From NCBI RefSeq assembly GCF_013387465.1, contig NZ_VYGV01000001.1, positions 357,986-417,217 of the forward strand: a stretch of 59,232 bases of DNA. The letters are read 5' to 3'. Of the stretch, positions 18,088 through 26,282 are shown piece by piece. The position numbers and the translations under genes were made by a program. Below the pieces are notes generated by a model. It was given only the letters and a program-made list of their open reading frames with translations, did no database searches and was not told where the DNA came from. This DNA is from Hydrogenophaga aromaticivorans (GTDB lineage Bacteria > Pseudomonadota > Gammaproteobacteria > Burkholderiales > Burkholderiaceae_C). The first letter of the stretch is position 1. Each line of letters starts with the position of its first letter.

Positions 18088-18558
18088 TCAGCGCACCGGA
18101 ATCGCGGTGGCACGGTCCACCGGCACCGCCGTCACCGAGTTCTGCGGCGAGCCTTCGATCACCCGATCGGAGTAGGTGAGATAAACCAGCGTGTGCCGCT
18201 TGGGATCGACCATGCGCACGATGCGCAGGCGCTTGAAGATGAGGCTGGTGCGCTCGCTGAAGATTTCTTCCTGCGGCTGAATGGGCCTGGGAATCGAGAT
18301 CGGGCCGACCTGCCGGCAGGCGATGGACGCCTCGGATTTGTCCTCGGCGAGGCCGAACGCGCCCTTGAGGCCACCGGTCCTGGCGCGCGACAGGAAGCAG
18401 GTGACGCCGGCCACCCCGGGGTCGTCGAACGCCTCGACCACGATCTTGTGGTCGGGCCCGATGAACTTGAACACCGTATCGACAGAGCCGATCTCTTCAG
18501 CGTGGGTGGCGGTGGTGGCGAACAGCAGCAGCGTGAGGGAGAGTGCGAGGTGGCGCAT
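18088..18558 (-). CDS. creA: CreA family periplasmic protein
   Basis: 156 residues. The start at 18558 is selected because it has AAAGG upstream and begins a signal peptide ([20 protein letters not shown], cleavage near residue 20). The mature part begins [29 protein letters not shown], the CreA signature, with two cysteines (GVTCFLSRA and SIACRQVG) that could form a disulphide. Its function is unknown. It lies between convergent DUF2855 and the aldehyde dehydrogenase gene with no sign of co-regulation. Confidence 0.92.
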   Translation of the reverse strand: MRHLALSLTLLLFATTATHAEEIGSVDTVFKFIGPDHKIVVEAFDDPGVAGVTCFLSRARTGGLKGAFGLAEDKSEASIACRQVGPISIPRPIQPQEEIFSERTSLIFKRLRIVRMVDPKRHTLVYLTYSDRVIEGSPQNSVTAVPVDRATAIPVR

Positions 18559-18699
18559 GGTGGGCCTTTGCAGGGGGGTTGCGAATGGACACACGGTAGC
18601 AGCACCCCGCAGGTCAGCCCGTCCGGCTCCCAGACAAAGGCTGCCACCTGATATCCCCTTTTTCTCGCTGCCGACGTCAATTCCCACGCTGACCACCGC

Positions 18700-20154
18700 T
18701 CAGAACGGGTAATGGCGCGGCGTCGTCTGCAACGTGATCCAGCGCAGCTCGGTGAATTCGGCAATGCCGGCCTTGCCGCCAAAGCGCCCGATGCCGCTGC
18801 CCTTGACGCCGCCGAAGGGCATCTGCGCCTCGTCGTGCACGGTGGGGCCGTTGACATGGCAAATGCCACTGTCGATCTTGCGCGCCACGTTGAAGGCGCG
18901 GGCGATGTCGCCACCGAACACGGCGGACGACAGGCCGTATTCGTTGTCGTTTGCACAGGCGATGGCTTCCTCCACGCCATTGACGCGCACCACGCACTTC
19001 ACCGGGCCGAAGGTTTCTTCGTGGTAGATGCGCATGGCCGGCGTCACGTGGTCGAGCACAGTGGCGGGCATCAGCGTGGTGTCGGCCTTGCCGCCGCACA
19101 CCAGTTTGGCGCCCTTGGCCAGCGCATCATCGATCAGGTCGTTGCAGTGGTGGACCGTGCCCATGCCGATCACCGAGCCCAGCACCACCGGCTCGGGCTT
19201 GCGCGGGTCGCCCACGGGCAGGGCCTTGGCCTTGTCGCTGAACTTCTTCACGAACTCGTCGGCGATTTTCTGGTCGACGATGATGCGTTCGGTGCTCATG
19301 CAGATCTGGCCGCTGTTGGCGAAGGCGCCGAAGGCCGCGCCGTTGACCGCGTCGTCGATGTTGGCGTCGTCCAGCACCACCAGCGGCGCCTTGCCGCCCA
19401 GTTCGAGCACCACGGGTTTGAGGTACTTCGCGCAGGTCATGGCGATGATCTTGCCGATCTTGGTGGAGCCGGTGAAGTTCACGCGCCGCACCGCCGGGTG
19501 GGCCACCATGGCTTCGACCACCGCGCCCGCATCGGCCGGCGCGTTGGTGATGTAGTTCACCACTCCGGGGGGAAAGCCGGCATCCTGAAACGCTTCGATG
19601 ATGAGCTGGTGGGTGCGCGGACAGTTTTCACTGCCCTTCAGAATCACGGTGTTGCCGCAGGCCAGCGGCACGCAGATGGCACGCACGCCGAGGATGATGG
19701 GCGCGTTCCAGGGCGCGATGCCCAGCACCACGCCGGCCGGCTGGCGCACGCCCATGGCGAGCGAGCCAGGCACGTCGGAAGGAATCACTTCGCCCGCCAC
19801 CTGGGTGGTGAGCGATGCGGCTTCGCGGATCATGCCGGCGGCCAGAAACACGTTGAAGCCGCCCCACATGCCGGTGGCGCCGGTTTCGGCCGACACGGCT
19901 TCAATGAACGCGGGCGTTTTGGCTTCGAGCGCATCGGCCGCCTTGAGCAGCAGCGCGCGGCGCTCGCCGGGCCCGGTTTCGCTCCAGGTTTTGAAGGCCT
20001 CGGCAGCGGCTTCCACCGCCATCACCGCATCGGCGGGCGAAGCGGCGGGTGCACGTGTGGCCACGCTGCCGTCGAGCGGGTTGCGGCGTTCGAAGGTGGC
20101 GCCTTTTTCGGCGGTGACTTTGAGGCCGTTGATGAGCATGGACATGTCGGACAT
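18700..20154 (-). CDS. NAD-dependent aldehyde dehydrogenase, aromatic (vanillin/salicylaldehyde) type
   Basis: 484 residues. AGGAG sits seven bases before ATG 20154. Catalytic residues of the ALDH superfamily: Asn150 (PWNAP), Glu251 (VLELGGKAPLVV) and nucleophile Cys285 (NSGQICMSTERI); the cofactor-site GSTKIGK starts at residue 229. The SGQICMST and HDEAQMPFGGVKGSGIGRFGG segments resemble vanillin, benzaldehyde and salicylaldehyde dehydrogenases. It is the last gene of a run livK-H-M-G-F-aldehyde dehydrogenase on one strand, suggesting that an imported compound is oxidised via an aldehyde. The exact substrate is not readable. Confidence 0.9.
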   Translation of the reverse strand: MSDMSMLINGLKVTAEKGATFERRNPLDGSVATRAPAASPADAVMAVEAAAEAFKTWSETGPGERRALLLKAADALEAKTPAFIEAVSAETGATGMWGGFNVFLAAGMIREAASLTTQVAGEVIPSDVPGSLAMGVRQPAGVVLGIAPWNAPIILGVRAICVPLACGNTVILKGSENCPRTHQLIIEAFQDAGFPPGVVNYITNAPADAGAVVEAMVAHPAVRRVNFTGSTKIGKIIAMTCAKYLKPVVLELGGKAPLVVLDDANIDDAVNGAAFGAFANSGQICMSTERIIVDQKIADEFVKKFSDKAKALPVGDPRKPEPVVLGSVIGMGTVHHCNDLIDDALAKGAKLVCGGKADTTLMPATVLDHVTPAMRIYHEETFGPVKCVVRVNGVEEAIACANDNEYGLSSAVFGGDIARAFNVARKIDSGICHVNGPTVHDEAQMPFGGVKGSGIGRFGGKAGIAEFTELRWITLQTTPRHYPF

Positions 20155-20185
20155 GGGGTTCTCCTAGGTAAACAATTTCGCGGTT

Positions 20186-21001
20186 TCAGGGGGTGGCCAC
20201 GGCTTTGCGGCGCTGCACCGCGTCAGCCGCACTGGTGGTGCCGGTAGCAGGGTCCTTGTCTGCGCCCAGGTAGGCCTCGCGGATCACGGTGGAGCGCGCG
20301 AGCAGCTTGGCCGGTCCACTGGCCACCAGGGTGCCGCGCTCCATCACGTAGCCCCGGTCGGCCACGGCCAGCGCCTTCTTCACGTTCTGCTCCACCATCA
20401 GCACGGTGGTGCCGGCGTCGGCAATGCGGCGCACGATGGTGAGCAGTTCATCCACCATCTTCGGCGCTAGGCCGAGCGAGGGTTCGTCGAGCATGAGCAG
20501 GCGCGGCGCGCACATCATGGCTCGCGCCACCGCCACCATCTGCTGCTCGCCACCGCTCATGGTGCCGGCCAGTTGGGTGGCCCGCTCCTTGAGCTTGGGA
20601 AAGTCCACGAAAGCTTGCGCCAGCCGTTCGGCGCGTTGTGCCTTGGGCACCAGCCAGCCACCGAGCTCCAGGTTTTCAGTGACGGTCATTTGCGGAAACA
20701 GCTGGCGGCCCTCGGGCACCAAGGCAACGCCAGTCTGCACGATCTCGTGCGTCTTCTCGGGCATCTCTGCGCCGTCGAGCAACACCGAACCGCCGCGCGG
20801 GATCAAGCCGTTGAGCGCCTTGAGCAGCGTGGTCTTGCCCGCGCCGTTGGGGCCGAGCACCACGGTGAGGCCGGGCTGGATGTCGAGCTTGAGGTCGCGC
20901 AGCACGAGAAAGGCACCGTAGCCGGCCGAGAGGCCGCTCACTTTCAGACGCGCGCGCCCGCCGCCGCCCAGCTCGAAGGGGGTTGTGCGGTACCACATCA
21001 T
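20186..21001 (-). CDS. livF: branched-chain-type ABC transporter ATPase (LivF-like)
   Basis: 271 residues. Walker A GPNGAGKTT, signature MSGGEQQMVAVARAM, Walker B LLMLDEPSLGLAPKMVDELL and the H-loop region VLMVEQNVKKAL place it with LivF. The start overlaps the livG stop by four bases; an N-terminal extension of about 18 residues precedes the usual LKVSGLSAGYGAF beginning. Energises import with livG, livM and livH. Substrate class for this family: branched amino acids, amides, urea and also aromatic acids. Confidence 0.93.
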   Translation of the reverse strand: MMWYRTTPFELGGGGRARLKVSGLSAGYGAFLVLRDLKLDIQPGLTVVLGPNGAGKTTLLKALNGLIPRGGSVLLDGAEMPEKTHEIVQTGVALVPEGRQLFPQMTVTENLELGGWLVPKAQRAERLAQAFVDFPKLKERATQLAGTMSGGEQQMVAVARAMMCAPRLLMLDEPSLGLAPKMVDELLTIVRRIADAGTTVLMVEQNVKKALAVADRGYVMERGTLVASGPAKLLARSTVIREAYLGADKDPATGTTSAADAVQRRKAVATP

Positions 21002-21810
21002 GCGGTGGTCTCCTCGGCAACATGTTCCGTGGTGGGCTCGTTCATTTCGTCACCCAGATAGGCCTCGATCACCTCGGCGTTGCGCACCACCTCGGCGGGC
21101 GTGCCGTCTGCAATTTTTTTGCCCTGGTGCAGCACAATCACACGTTCCACATGGCGCAGCAATGTGGTCACCGCGTGTTCGATCCACACCACCGTGAGGT
21201 CGAGCTCGTCGCGCAGGCGGCGGATCAGGCGAGCCATTTCCTCCACCTCGTTTTCGGTCAGGCCAGCGGCCACCTCGTCGAGCAACAACATGCGCGGGCG
21301 CGTGGCCAGCGCCATGCCGATCTCCAGCAGGCGCTGCTGCGACGGCGTGATGGCCGCGGCCGGCAGATCGGCCTGGTCGCGCAGGCCGATCAGGCCCAAG
21401 ATGCTTTCGGGCGTGCGCAGCACCCAGGGCACCGTCGTCTCTTCACCCCACCAGATGTACTTGCGCGGCCGCCGGCCGGCGAACTTCAGCCCGAAGGCGA
21501 TGTTGTCGCGCACCCGCATGTCGGGAAACGTGCGCGGGGTCTGGAAGGTGCGCGCCAGGCCGTTGGCGGCAAAGCGGTGCGGGCCTTTGCCGCCAAGTTC
21601 GCGGCCCTGCACCGTGAGCGTGCCGCTGGTGGGTTTGGTGACGCCGGAGATGGCATTGAAGAAGGTGGTCTTGCCCGCCCCGTTGGGGCCGATGATGCCG
21701 ACCAGCTCGCCGGGCATGAAGCGCGCACTCACGGAGTCGACCGCCACGAGGCCGCCGAAGCGCACGGTGATGTCGCGGGCGTCGAGAAGTGGCTGGCGAT
21801 CAGAAGACAT
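20998..21810 (-). CDS. livG: branched-chain-type ABC transporter ATPase (LivG-like)
   Basis: 270 residues starting MSSDRQPLLDARDITVRFGGLVAVD. Walker A GPNGAGKTTFFNAISG, the LivG-typical TFQTPRTFPDMRVRDNIAFGLK, signature ITPSQQRLLEIGMALA (a variant of LSGGQ) and Walker B MLLLDEVAAGLTENEVEEM are visible. The 5' end overlaps livM by 11 bases and the 3' end overlaps livF by four, so translation is coupled through the unit. The altered signature (TPSQQR) is seen in LivG subgroups and should still be active. Confidence 0.93.
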   Translation of the reverse strand: MSSDRQPLLDARDITVRFGGLVAVDSVSARFMPGELVGIIGPNGAGKTTFFNAISGVTKPTSGTLTVQGRELGGKGPHRFAANGLARTFQTPRTFPDMRVRDNIAFGLKFAGRRPRKYIWWGEETTVPWVLRTPESILGLIGLRDQADLPAAAITPSQQRLLEIGMALATRPRMLLLDEVAAGLTENEVEEMARLIRRLRDELDLTVVWIEHAVTTLLRHVERVIVLHQGKKIADGTPAEVVRNAEVIEAYLGDEMNEPTTEHVAEETTA

Positions 21811-22828
21811 CGCGGCGCTCCCTCAGGCTCTTTTCGAGTTGCTTGCGGCGTTTCGTCTCGCCGCTCAGGTCGTCGCGCGTCTCCTGCCACCAAGCCTTGG
21901 CGCCATCGCGCCAACCCCGGAAGGTCTCGGTGCGCAGCGAGGCCAGGCCACCCGGCAGGTACAGCACCGACAAGATGAGCAGCAGGCCCAGCGACATCAT
22001 GTAGATCTGCGGCAACTGCAGGCGCAGCGTTTCGGCCAGCACGCTGAACACAATGGCCGCGATCAGTGGCCCCCACAGCGTGGCCGCTCCACCGATGAGC
22101 GCGATCAGCACGGTCTGGAAGCCGATGAAGGGGTTGAACACGGTGTGGGGGTCGATGTATGTCCAGCGCACCGACATGGCCGACCCCACCGCGCCGGCCA
22201 CAGCGGCGGTGAGCGCGAAGCCGGCGATCTTGATCCAGCGCGTGTTCACGCCCAGGGTCTGCGCGCGTTGCTCGTCGGCCCCGATGCCGAGCATGGCCAG
22301 ACCGAAACGCGTGCGCCGGATGGTGATGGACAGTGCCACCGTGATCACGGCCAGCGCGAGCACGGTGAAGTAGATGGTGTCGCGCTCGGGCACTACCATG
22401 AGTACGCGGCCCACGGTGCCGGTCACACTCTTTTCAAAGTAGCTGATGGCATGGCGGATGAGTTCGGTCATGCCGAAGGTGAGCACCGCGAAGTAGGTGC
22501 CACGCAGGTGCAGCACCGCCGCACCCATCACCACGGCCACCGCCGCCGCAATCAATGAACCCAGCGCAATGGCCTGCATCCACGACAGTTGCTCCAGCAG
22601 GATGGCGCTGGTGTAGGCGCCGATGCCGAAGAAGGCCGAGGTGGCGAGCGACAGGTAGCGCGTGGTGCCACAGAACAGCGCCCAGCTCGACGAGAGCGCG
22701 ATGTACATCAGGCAGGTGAGCGCCATGGACACGGCGAACTCGCTGGCGAAGCTGGGCAACGCCAAGGCCCAGCCGGTGAGGCCGAAAAGGACCAGCAAGT
22801 CGCGGATGAGGAATTGGCGGGAGTTCAT
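21800..22828 (-). CDS. livM: branched-chain-type ABC transporter permease (LivM-like)
   Basis: 342 residues with about 9-10 hydrophobic helices. The LivM family marks are FFGIGAYTSAILLEQL, HLRGTYFAVLTFGMTELIRH and GLAMLGIGADEQRAQTLGVNT, the cytoplasmic EAA-like loop contacting the ATPase. A basic C-terminal tail follows the last helix. The start overlaps the livH stop by four bases. Forms the membrane pore with LivH. Confidence 0.93.
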   Translation of the reverse strand: MNSRQFLIRDLLVLFGLTGWALALPSFASEFAVSMALTCLMYIALSSSWALFCGTTRYLSLATSAFFGIGAYTSAILLEQLSWMQAIALGSLIAAAVAVVMGAAVLHLRGTYFAVLTFGMTELIRHAISYFEKSVTGTVGRVLMVVPERDTIYFTVLALAVITVALSITIRRTRFGLAMLGIGADEQRAQTLGVNTRWIKIAGFALTAAVAGAVGSAMSVRWTYIDPHTVFNPFIGFQTVLIALIGGAATLWGPLIAAIVFSVLAETLRLQLPQIYMMSLGLLLILSVLYLPGGLASLRTETFRGWRDGAKAWWQETRDDLSGETKRRKQLEKSLRERRDVF

Positions 22829-23727
22829 GCTTTGCGTGACTTGCGGGAAAACAGACCTTCGGGGCGCAGCAACAGCACACTGATGAAGACCACGTAGCTC
22901 AACAGAGCTTTGAGCGAGGGGTTGGTGAAGTGCATGCCCAAGGCTTCGATCACGCCCAGCAGCAGGCCACCGGCCAGCGCACCGCCCATGCTGCCGAAGC
23001 CGCCGAGCGTGATGACAATGAGCGCGGTGACGGTGTAGGGCTCGCCCATGGACGGGCTGATGGTGTATGACATGGACAGGAGCGCGCCGGCCACGCCCGA
23101 GAGGCCCAGGCCGATGCCGAACATGAGCGGGTGCAGGCGCTGCGTGTTGATGCCCATGAGCTGCGCCCCGGTGGGCGACTGCATGAGCGCGCGCACACCC
23201 TTGCCCAGCAACGTGGTGCGCATCAGCACGATGAGCGCGCCAGAGAACAGGAGGGCCAGCGCGAACACCAGCAGCTTGTTGCCGGCAAACTGCGCCGTTC
23301 CGTCGGGCAGCGGAATCTGCACCGGCTCGGTCAAAAAGTCGTAGCCGCGCAGGTCACCGCCCCACATCCACGACGCAAAGTTCTGCACCAGGAACATCAG
23401 GCCAAAGGCCACCATGAGGCCACGCGCTTCAAAAATGTCGATGTTCGGCGAAGTGGCGGTGAGACGGCGGAAACACAGGCGGTGGATCACCCAGCCCAGC
23501 ACGAAGAGCATGCCGAACGACACCGGCACCATGAACAGCGGGTTCAAGCCGAGCGAGGTCTGCGCCATCCAGGTGAGGTAGGCCCCCACCATGAGGAACT
23601 CGCCGTGCGCGATGTTTAGGATGCGCATCAGCCCGTACTGCAGGTTCAGCCCGAGCGCGACAAGCGCGTAGATGCCCCCAGTGATGAGACCGGAGGCGAG
23701 GAGTTCGAGCCAGGCGGAGAAAGACAT
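22825..23727 (-). CDS. livH: branched-chain-type ABC transporter permease (LivH-like)
   Basis: 300 residues. The start at 23727 (MSFSAWLELLASGLITGGIYALVALGLNLQYGLM) is the family N terminus; the longer open frame reads through the upstream palindromic repeat and was rejected. Further marks are RILNIAHGEFLMVGAYL, ALMQSPTGAQLMGINTQRL and VITLGGFGSMGGALAGGLLLG. About eight membrane helices. Lies 113 bases after livK, the space holding a three-hairpin repeat that may lower or separate expression of the permease genes relative to the binding protein. Confidence 0.93.
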   Translation of the reverse strand: MSFSAWLELLASGLITGGIYALVALGLNLQYGLMRILNIAHGEFLMVGAYLTWMAQTSLGLNPLFMVPVSFGMLFVLGWVIHRLCFRRLTATSPNIDIFEARGLMVAFGLMFLVQNFASWMWGGDLRGYDFLTEPVQIPLPDGTAQFAGNKLLVFALALLFSGALIVLMRTTLLGKGVRALMQSPTGAQLMGINTQRLHPLMFGIGLGLSGVAGALLSMSYTISPSMGEPYTVTALIVITLGGFGSMGGALAGGLLLGVIEALGMHFTNPSLKALLSYVVFISVLLLRPEGLFSRKSRKA

Positions 23728-23751
23728 GCGGTGGCGCTCAAAGGTGGTTGA

Positions 23752-23836
23752 CCAGAATGCCGCGGATCTGGCTTCGCCAGTCCGCAGGCATTGCCCCCTT
23801 GAGGGGGTGACGCGCCGCAGGCGCGGCGCGGGGGTG
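23752..23836 (-). repeat. three-hairpin palindromic repeat, copy 6
   Basis: Begins four bases after the livK stop on the minus strand. Stems: CGCCGCGCC/GGCGCG, CCCCCTCAAGGGGG, and the long stem with outer arms AATGCC/GGCATT, middle GCGGA/TCCGC and inner CTGGC/GCCAG. All three arms of the long stem differ in sequence from copies 4 and 5, yet pairing is kept. Confidence 0.85.
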
Positions 23837-23840
23837 ATCT

Positions 23841-25037
23841 CTACTTCCAGGCCGCCTTGGCCGGATTGAGCGCAGCGGTGGCTACCGACTTCGGCCACAC
23901 CACCTCGAACTCACCGTTCTGCCACTGAGACACGGTGCCCGGCGTGCCCACGTTCTCGCTGCCGTTGAACTTGATGTCGCCGATGATGGTCTTGTGGGTG
24001 GTTCCAGCCACGTAGTCGCGAATGGCCTTGCGATCCAGGCCCTGGGCCTTCACCGCGTTGGTGAGGATCTCCAGTCCCGCCCAGCAGGCGCCGCTGGCCC
24101 AGCGATCGGGTTCCTTCTTCTGGCTGGCCACGTGGGCATCGAAGTAGGCCTTGGCGCCGGGGCTGGTCTTGCTGTTCCAGGAACCCATGCCCAGCACGCC
24201 CTCGGCACCCGCAGGCGTCATCACGTTCTTGTAGAGCGGGAACGCGGTGCCCACCGACGCATAGAAGAATTTCGGGTTGAAGCCGATCTCCTTGCTCTGC
24301 CGGCTGGCCAGGATGGTGTCGGGCGGGTAGGTGAAGCCCACGAACGCGTCGGGGTTCTTGTCTTTCATCGAACGCAGCACGGGCGAGAGGTCCTTCACGC
24401 CACCGGGGTAGCTCTTGTCTTCCACCATGGTGATGCCGCTCCCCTGCAGCGCCACCTTGAAGGCGGCGAAGTTCTCCAGGCCGAACAGGTCGTCTACATA
24501 GATCAGCGCCACGGTCTTCACGCCGTTGGCCTTGAGCATGTCCACCAGCGCGCTGGTCATGGCCCCGGGCTGCTGCAGCAGCAGGAAGAAGTACGGCAGC
24601 TTCATTTCCACCAGGCGCTTGCTCAGTGCGGTGGGTGCGAGAAAGGGGTACTGGAAGCGGTTGGCCAGTGGGGCCACGGCGAAGTTGGCGTTGCTGCCCC
24701 AGGGCGGCAGCACCAGGTCGACCTTGTCGCTGCCCATGAGTTTTTCGTAAGTGCGCACCACGGTTTCGGTGTCGCTGCGATCGTCGCTGCTGATGAGCTG
24801 GATCTGGCGCTTGACCCCCTTCACGTCCAGGCCGCCCGCGGCGTTCTGCTGTTCGGCCCAAAGCAGGTAATTGGGCTCCTGGCTCACCTGTGCACCGCCG
24901 GTCCAGGGGCCGGTTCGCGACATGGAATACCCGATGCGCACCGGCGCCGACTGCGCCATGAGCCGGGGTGCGAAGGACATGGCGCCCACCGCAGCGGCGG
25001 CGCCCTTGATGACCAGACGGCGATTGGGATGAACCAT
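23841..25037 (-). CDS. livK: periplasmic substrate-binding protein of branched-chain-type ABC transporter
   Basis: 398 residues. A twin-arginine-like signal region (NRRLVIKGAAAAVGAMSFAPRLMAQ) suggests export, perhaps by Tat, with cleavage near residue 29. The mature part starts APVRIGYSMSRTGPWTGGAQ, a type I periplasmic-binding fold of the amino-acid/amide and aromatic-acid group; the sugar-receptor-like YVDDLFGLENFAAFK and PGGVKDLSPVLRSMKDKNPDAFVGF follow. First gene of the unit feeding livHMGF and the aldehyde dehydrogenase; divergent from an AraC-type regulator 190 bases away. The name is for the family; leucine need not be the ligand. Confidence 0.92.
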   Translation of the reverse strand: MVHPNRRLVIKGAAAAVGAMSFAPRLMAQSAPVRIGYSMSRTGPWTGGAQVSQEPNYLLWAEQQNAAGGLDVKGVKRQIQLISSDDRSDTETVVRTYEKLMGSDKVDLVLPPWGSNANFAVAPLANRFQYPFLAPTALSKRLVEMKLPYFFLLLQQPGAMTSALVDMLKANGVKTVALIYVDDLFGLENFAAFKVALQGSGITMVEDKSYPGGVKDLSPVLRSMKDKNPDAFVGFTYPPDTILASRQSKEIGFNPKFFYASVGTAFPLYKNVMTPAGAEGVLGMGSWNSKTSPGAKAYFDAHVASQKKEPDRWASGACWAGLEILTNAVKAQGLDRKAIRDYVAGTTHKTIIGDIKFNGSENVGTPGTVSQWQNGEFEVVWPKSVATAALNPAKAAWK

Positions 25038-25186
25038 GGTGTGTCTCCTGTTGTGGGTATCGAGCCATCAGCATCGTAGGTCGCAACCCGCTGGGAGGCT
25101 GTGCTCTGCGTGCAAAAGCCACTTGCCCAAACGTGCACATCGCCGCGGGTTAACCCTCAATGCCACCGCTCGCACAGCGCCACGCC

Positions 25187-25207
25187 GGGACACATAATTT
25201 CTGTCCC
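25187..25207 (+). promoter_or_regulatory. palindrome in the livK/araC-type intergenic region
   Basis: GGGACA, nine bases, TGTCCC: a perfect six-base inverted repeat 20 bases before the regulator start. The central part includes CATAAT, which could be a -10 element. It may be an operator for autoregulation. AraC proteins more often bind direct repeats, so the identity of the binder is uncertain. Confidence 0.4.
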
Positions 25208-25227
25208 AGCCACCCGACGGAGCCCCC

Positions 25228-26214
25228 ATGACCCCATCCTCCGTGATGAGCACCGACACGGTCGCGCCGCGCGACCGCGCCGCGATCTGGCGCGACTGGG
25301 TGTGGACCCACTTTGGCGGACTCGAGTCCGACCTGTACGGCGACACGGTCTTCGACGGCCACATGGCGGCCACACAAGCCGGCTCGGTGGTGCTGACCAA
25401 GCTTGAAGCCAACCGCCACCGCGTGCTGCGCAGTCCCCGCCTGGCCCGCGCCAGCGAACGCAGCTACCTGAAGATCGTCGCGCCCTGGCGCGGCAGTGCC
25501 ACGGTGGAACAGCAGGGCCGGCAGGCCTGGGTGCGCCCGGGCGGATGGGCCATCTACGACACCACCGGCAGCTACGAGATCGACAACCCCGAACGCGTTG
25601 AACACCTCATCGTGATGCTGCCCAAGGAACAACTGGTCGAGCGCGGTTTGAAACTGGAGCCGCTCATGGCCCGGCATGTGGGTGGCGTCAGCGGCATTGC
25701 GCGCGTGGCGCTGGAGACCATGCGCAGCACCTACCAGGAACTGCCCAGCATGAGCGAAACGGCCGCCCGTGGCGCGGGCGAACTCATCGTGGAGCTGGTG
25801 CGCCTGTCGCTGCAGGAGCTCGCTGGCCGCGAGAGCGCCGCCACCCAGCTCGAAGCCTTTCGCGACCGCATCCGCGAACACATAGCCCGTCACCTGCGTG
25901 ACCCTTCGCTCACTCTGGATCACATCGCGCAGGCACTCAACTGCAGCAAGCGCCACCTGCACAACGCCTTCAGTGCAGAAGACGACACGCCGGCGCACTA
26001 CATTCTGCGCAGGCGGCTACAGGCTTGCATGCACGACCTGCAGAACCCCACCCATGCCCAGCGCACCATCACCGACATCGCCTTCGCCTGGGGCTTCAAC
26101 AACGGCGCCCATTTCAGCCGCGTGTTCCGCGAACACACCGGTCAGACACCCAGCGACTTCCGGGAAGCGATGCGCAGACGACCGCTGGCAAGGGAAACGG
26201 TACGCAGTGCCTGA
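25228..26214 (+). CDS. AraC-family transcriptional regulator with AraC-binding-like domain
   Basis: 328 residues. The N-terminal part (about 20-200; SERSYLKIVAPWRGSATVEQQGR, WAIYDTTGSYEIDNP) resembles the cupin-like effector domain of NphR/FeaR-type activators, which respond to aromatic compounds. The C-terminal double helix-turn-helix spans about 212-318, with first motif LTLDHIAQALNCSKRHLHNAF and second ITDIAFAWGFNNGAHFSRVFREHTGQTPSDFR. Divergent from livK, so it most likely activates livKHMGF-aldehyde dehydrogenase in the presence of the substrate or its aldehyde. An ATG at 25243 is an alternative start. Confidence 0.92.
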   Translation: MTPSSVMSTDTVAPRDRAAIWRDWVWTHFGGLESDLYGDTVFDGHMAATQAGSVVLTKLEANRHRVLRSPRLARASERSYLKIVAPWRGSATVEQQGRQAWVRPGGWAIYDTTGSYEIDNPERVEHLIVMLPKEQLVERGLKLEPLMARHVGGVSGIARVALETMRSTYQELPSMSETAARGAGELIVELVRLSLQELAGRESAATQLEAFRDRIREHIARHLRDPSLTLDHIAQALNCSKRHLHNAFSAEDDTPAHYILRRRLQACMHDLQNPTHAQRTITDIAFAWGFNNGAHFSRVFREHTGQTPSDFREAMRRRPLARETVRSA

Positions 26215-26216
26215 GC

Positions 26217-26281
26217 CCGGCCAGCCTGCCAGGCCACGGGTATCGCCCCCTTCAGGGGGTCGCGCGAAGCGCGGCGGGGGT
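26217..26281 (-). repeat. three-hairpin palindromic repeat, copy 7 (degenerate long stem)
   Basis: Lies between the convergent stops of the AraC-type gene and holA, beginning one base after the holA stop on the minus strand. The CGCCGCGC/GCGCG and CCCCCTGAAGGGGG stems are intact. The long stem is altered and pairs only partly (GCCTGGCAGGC core). Confidence 0.7.
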
Positions 26282-26282
26282 G

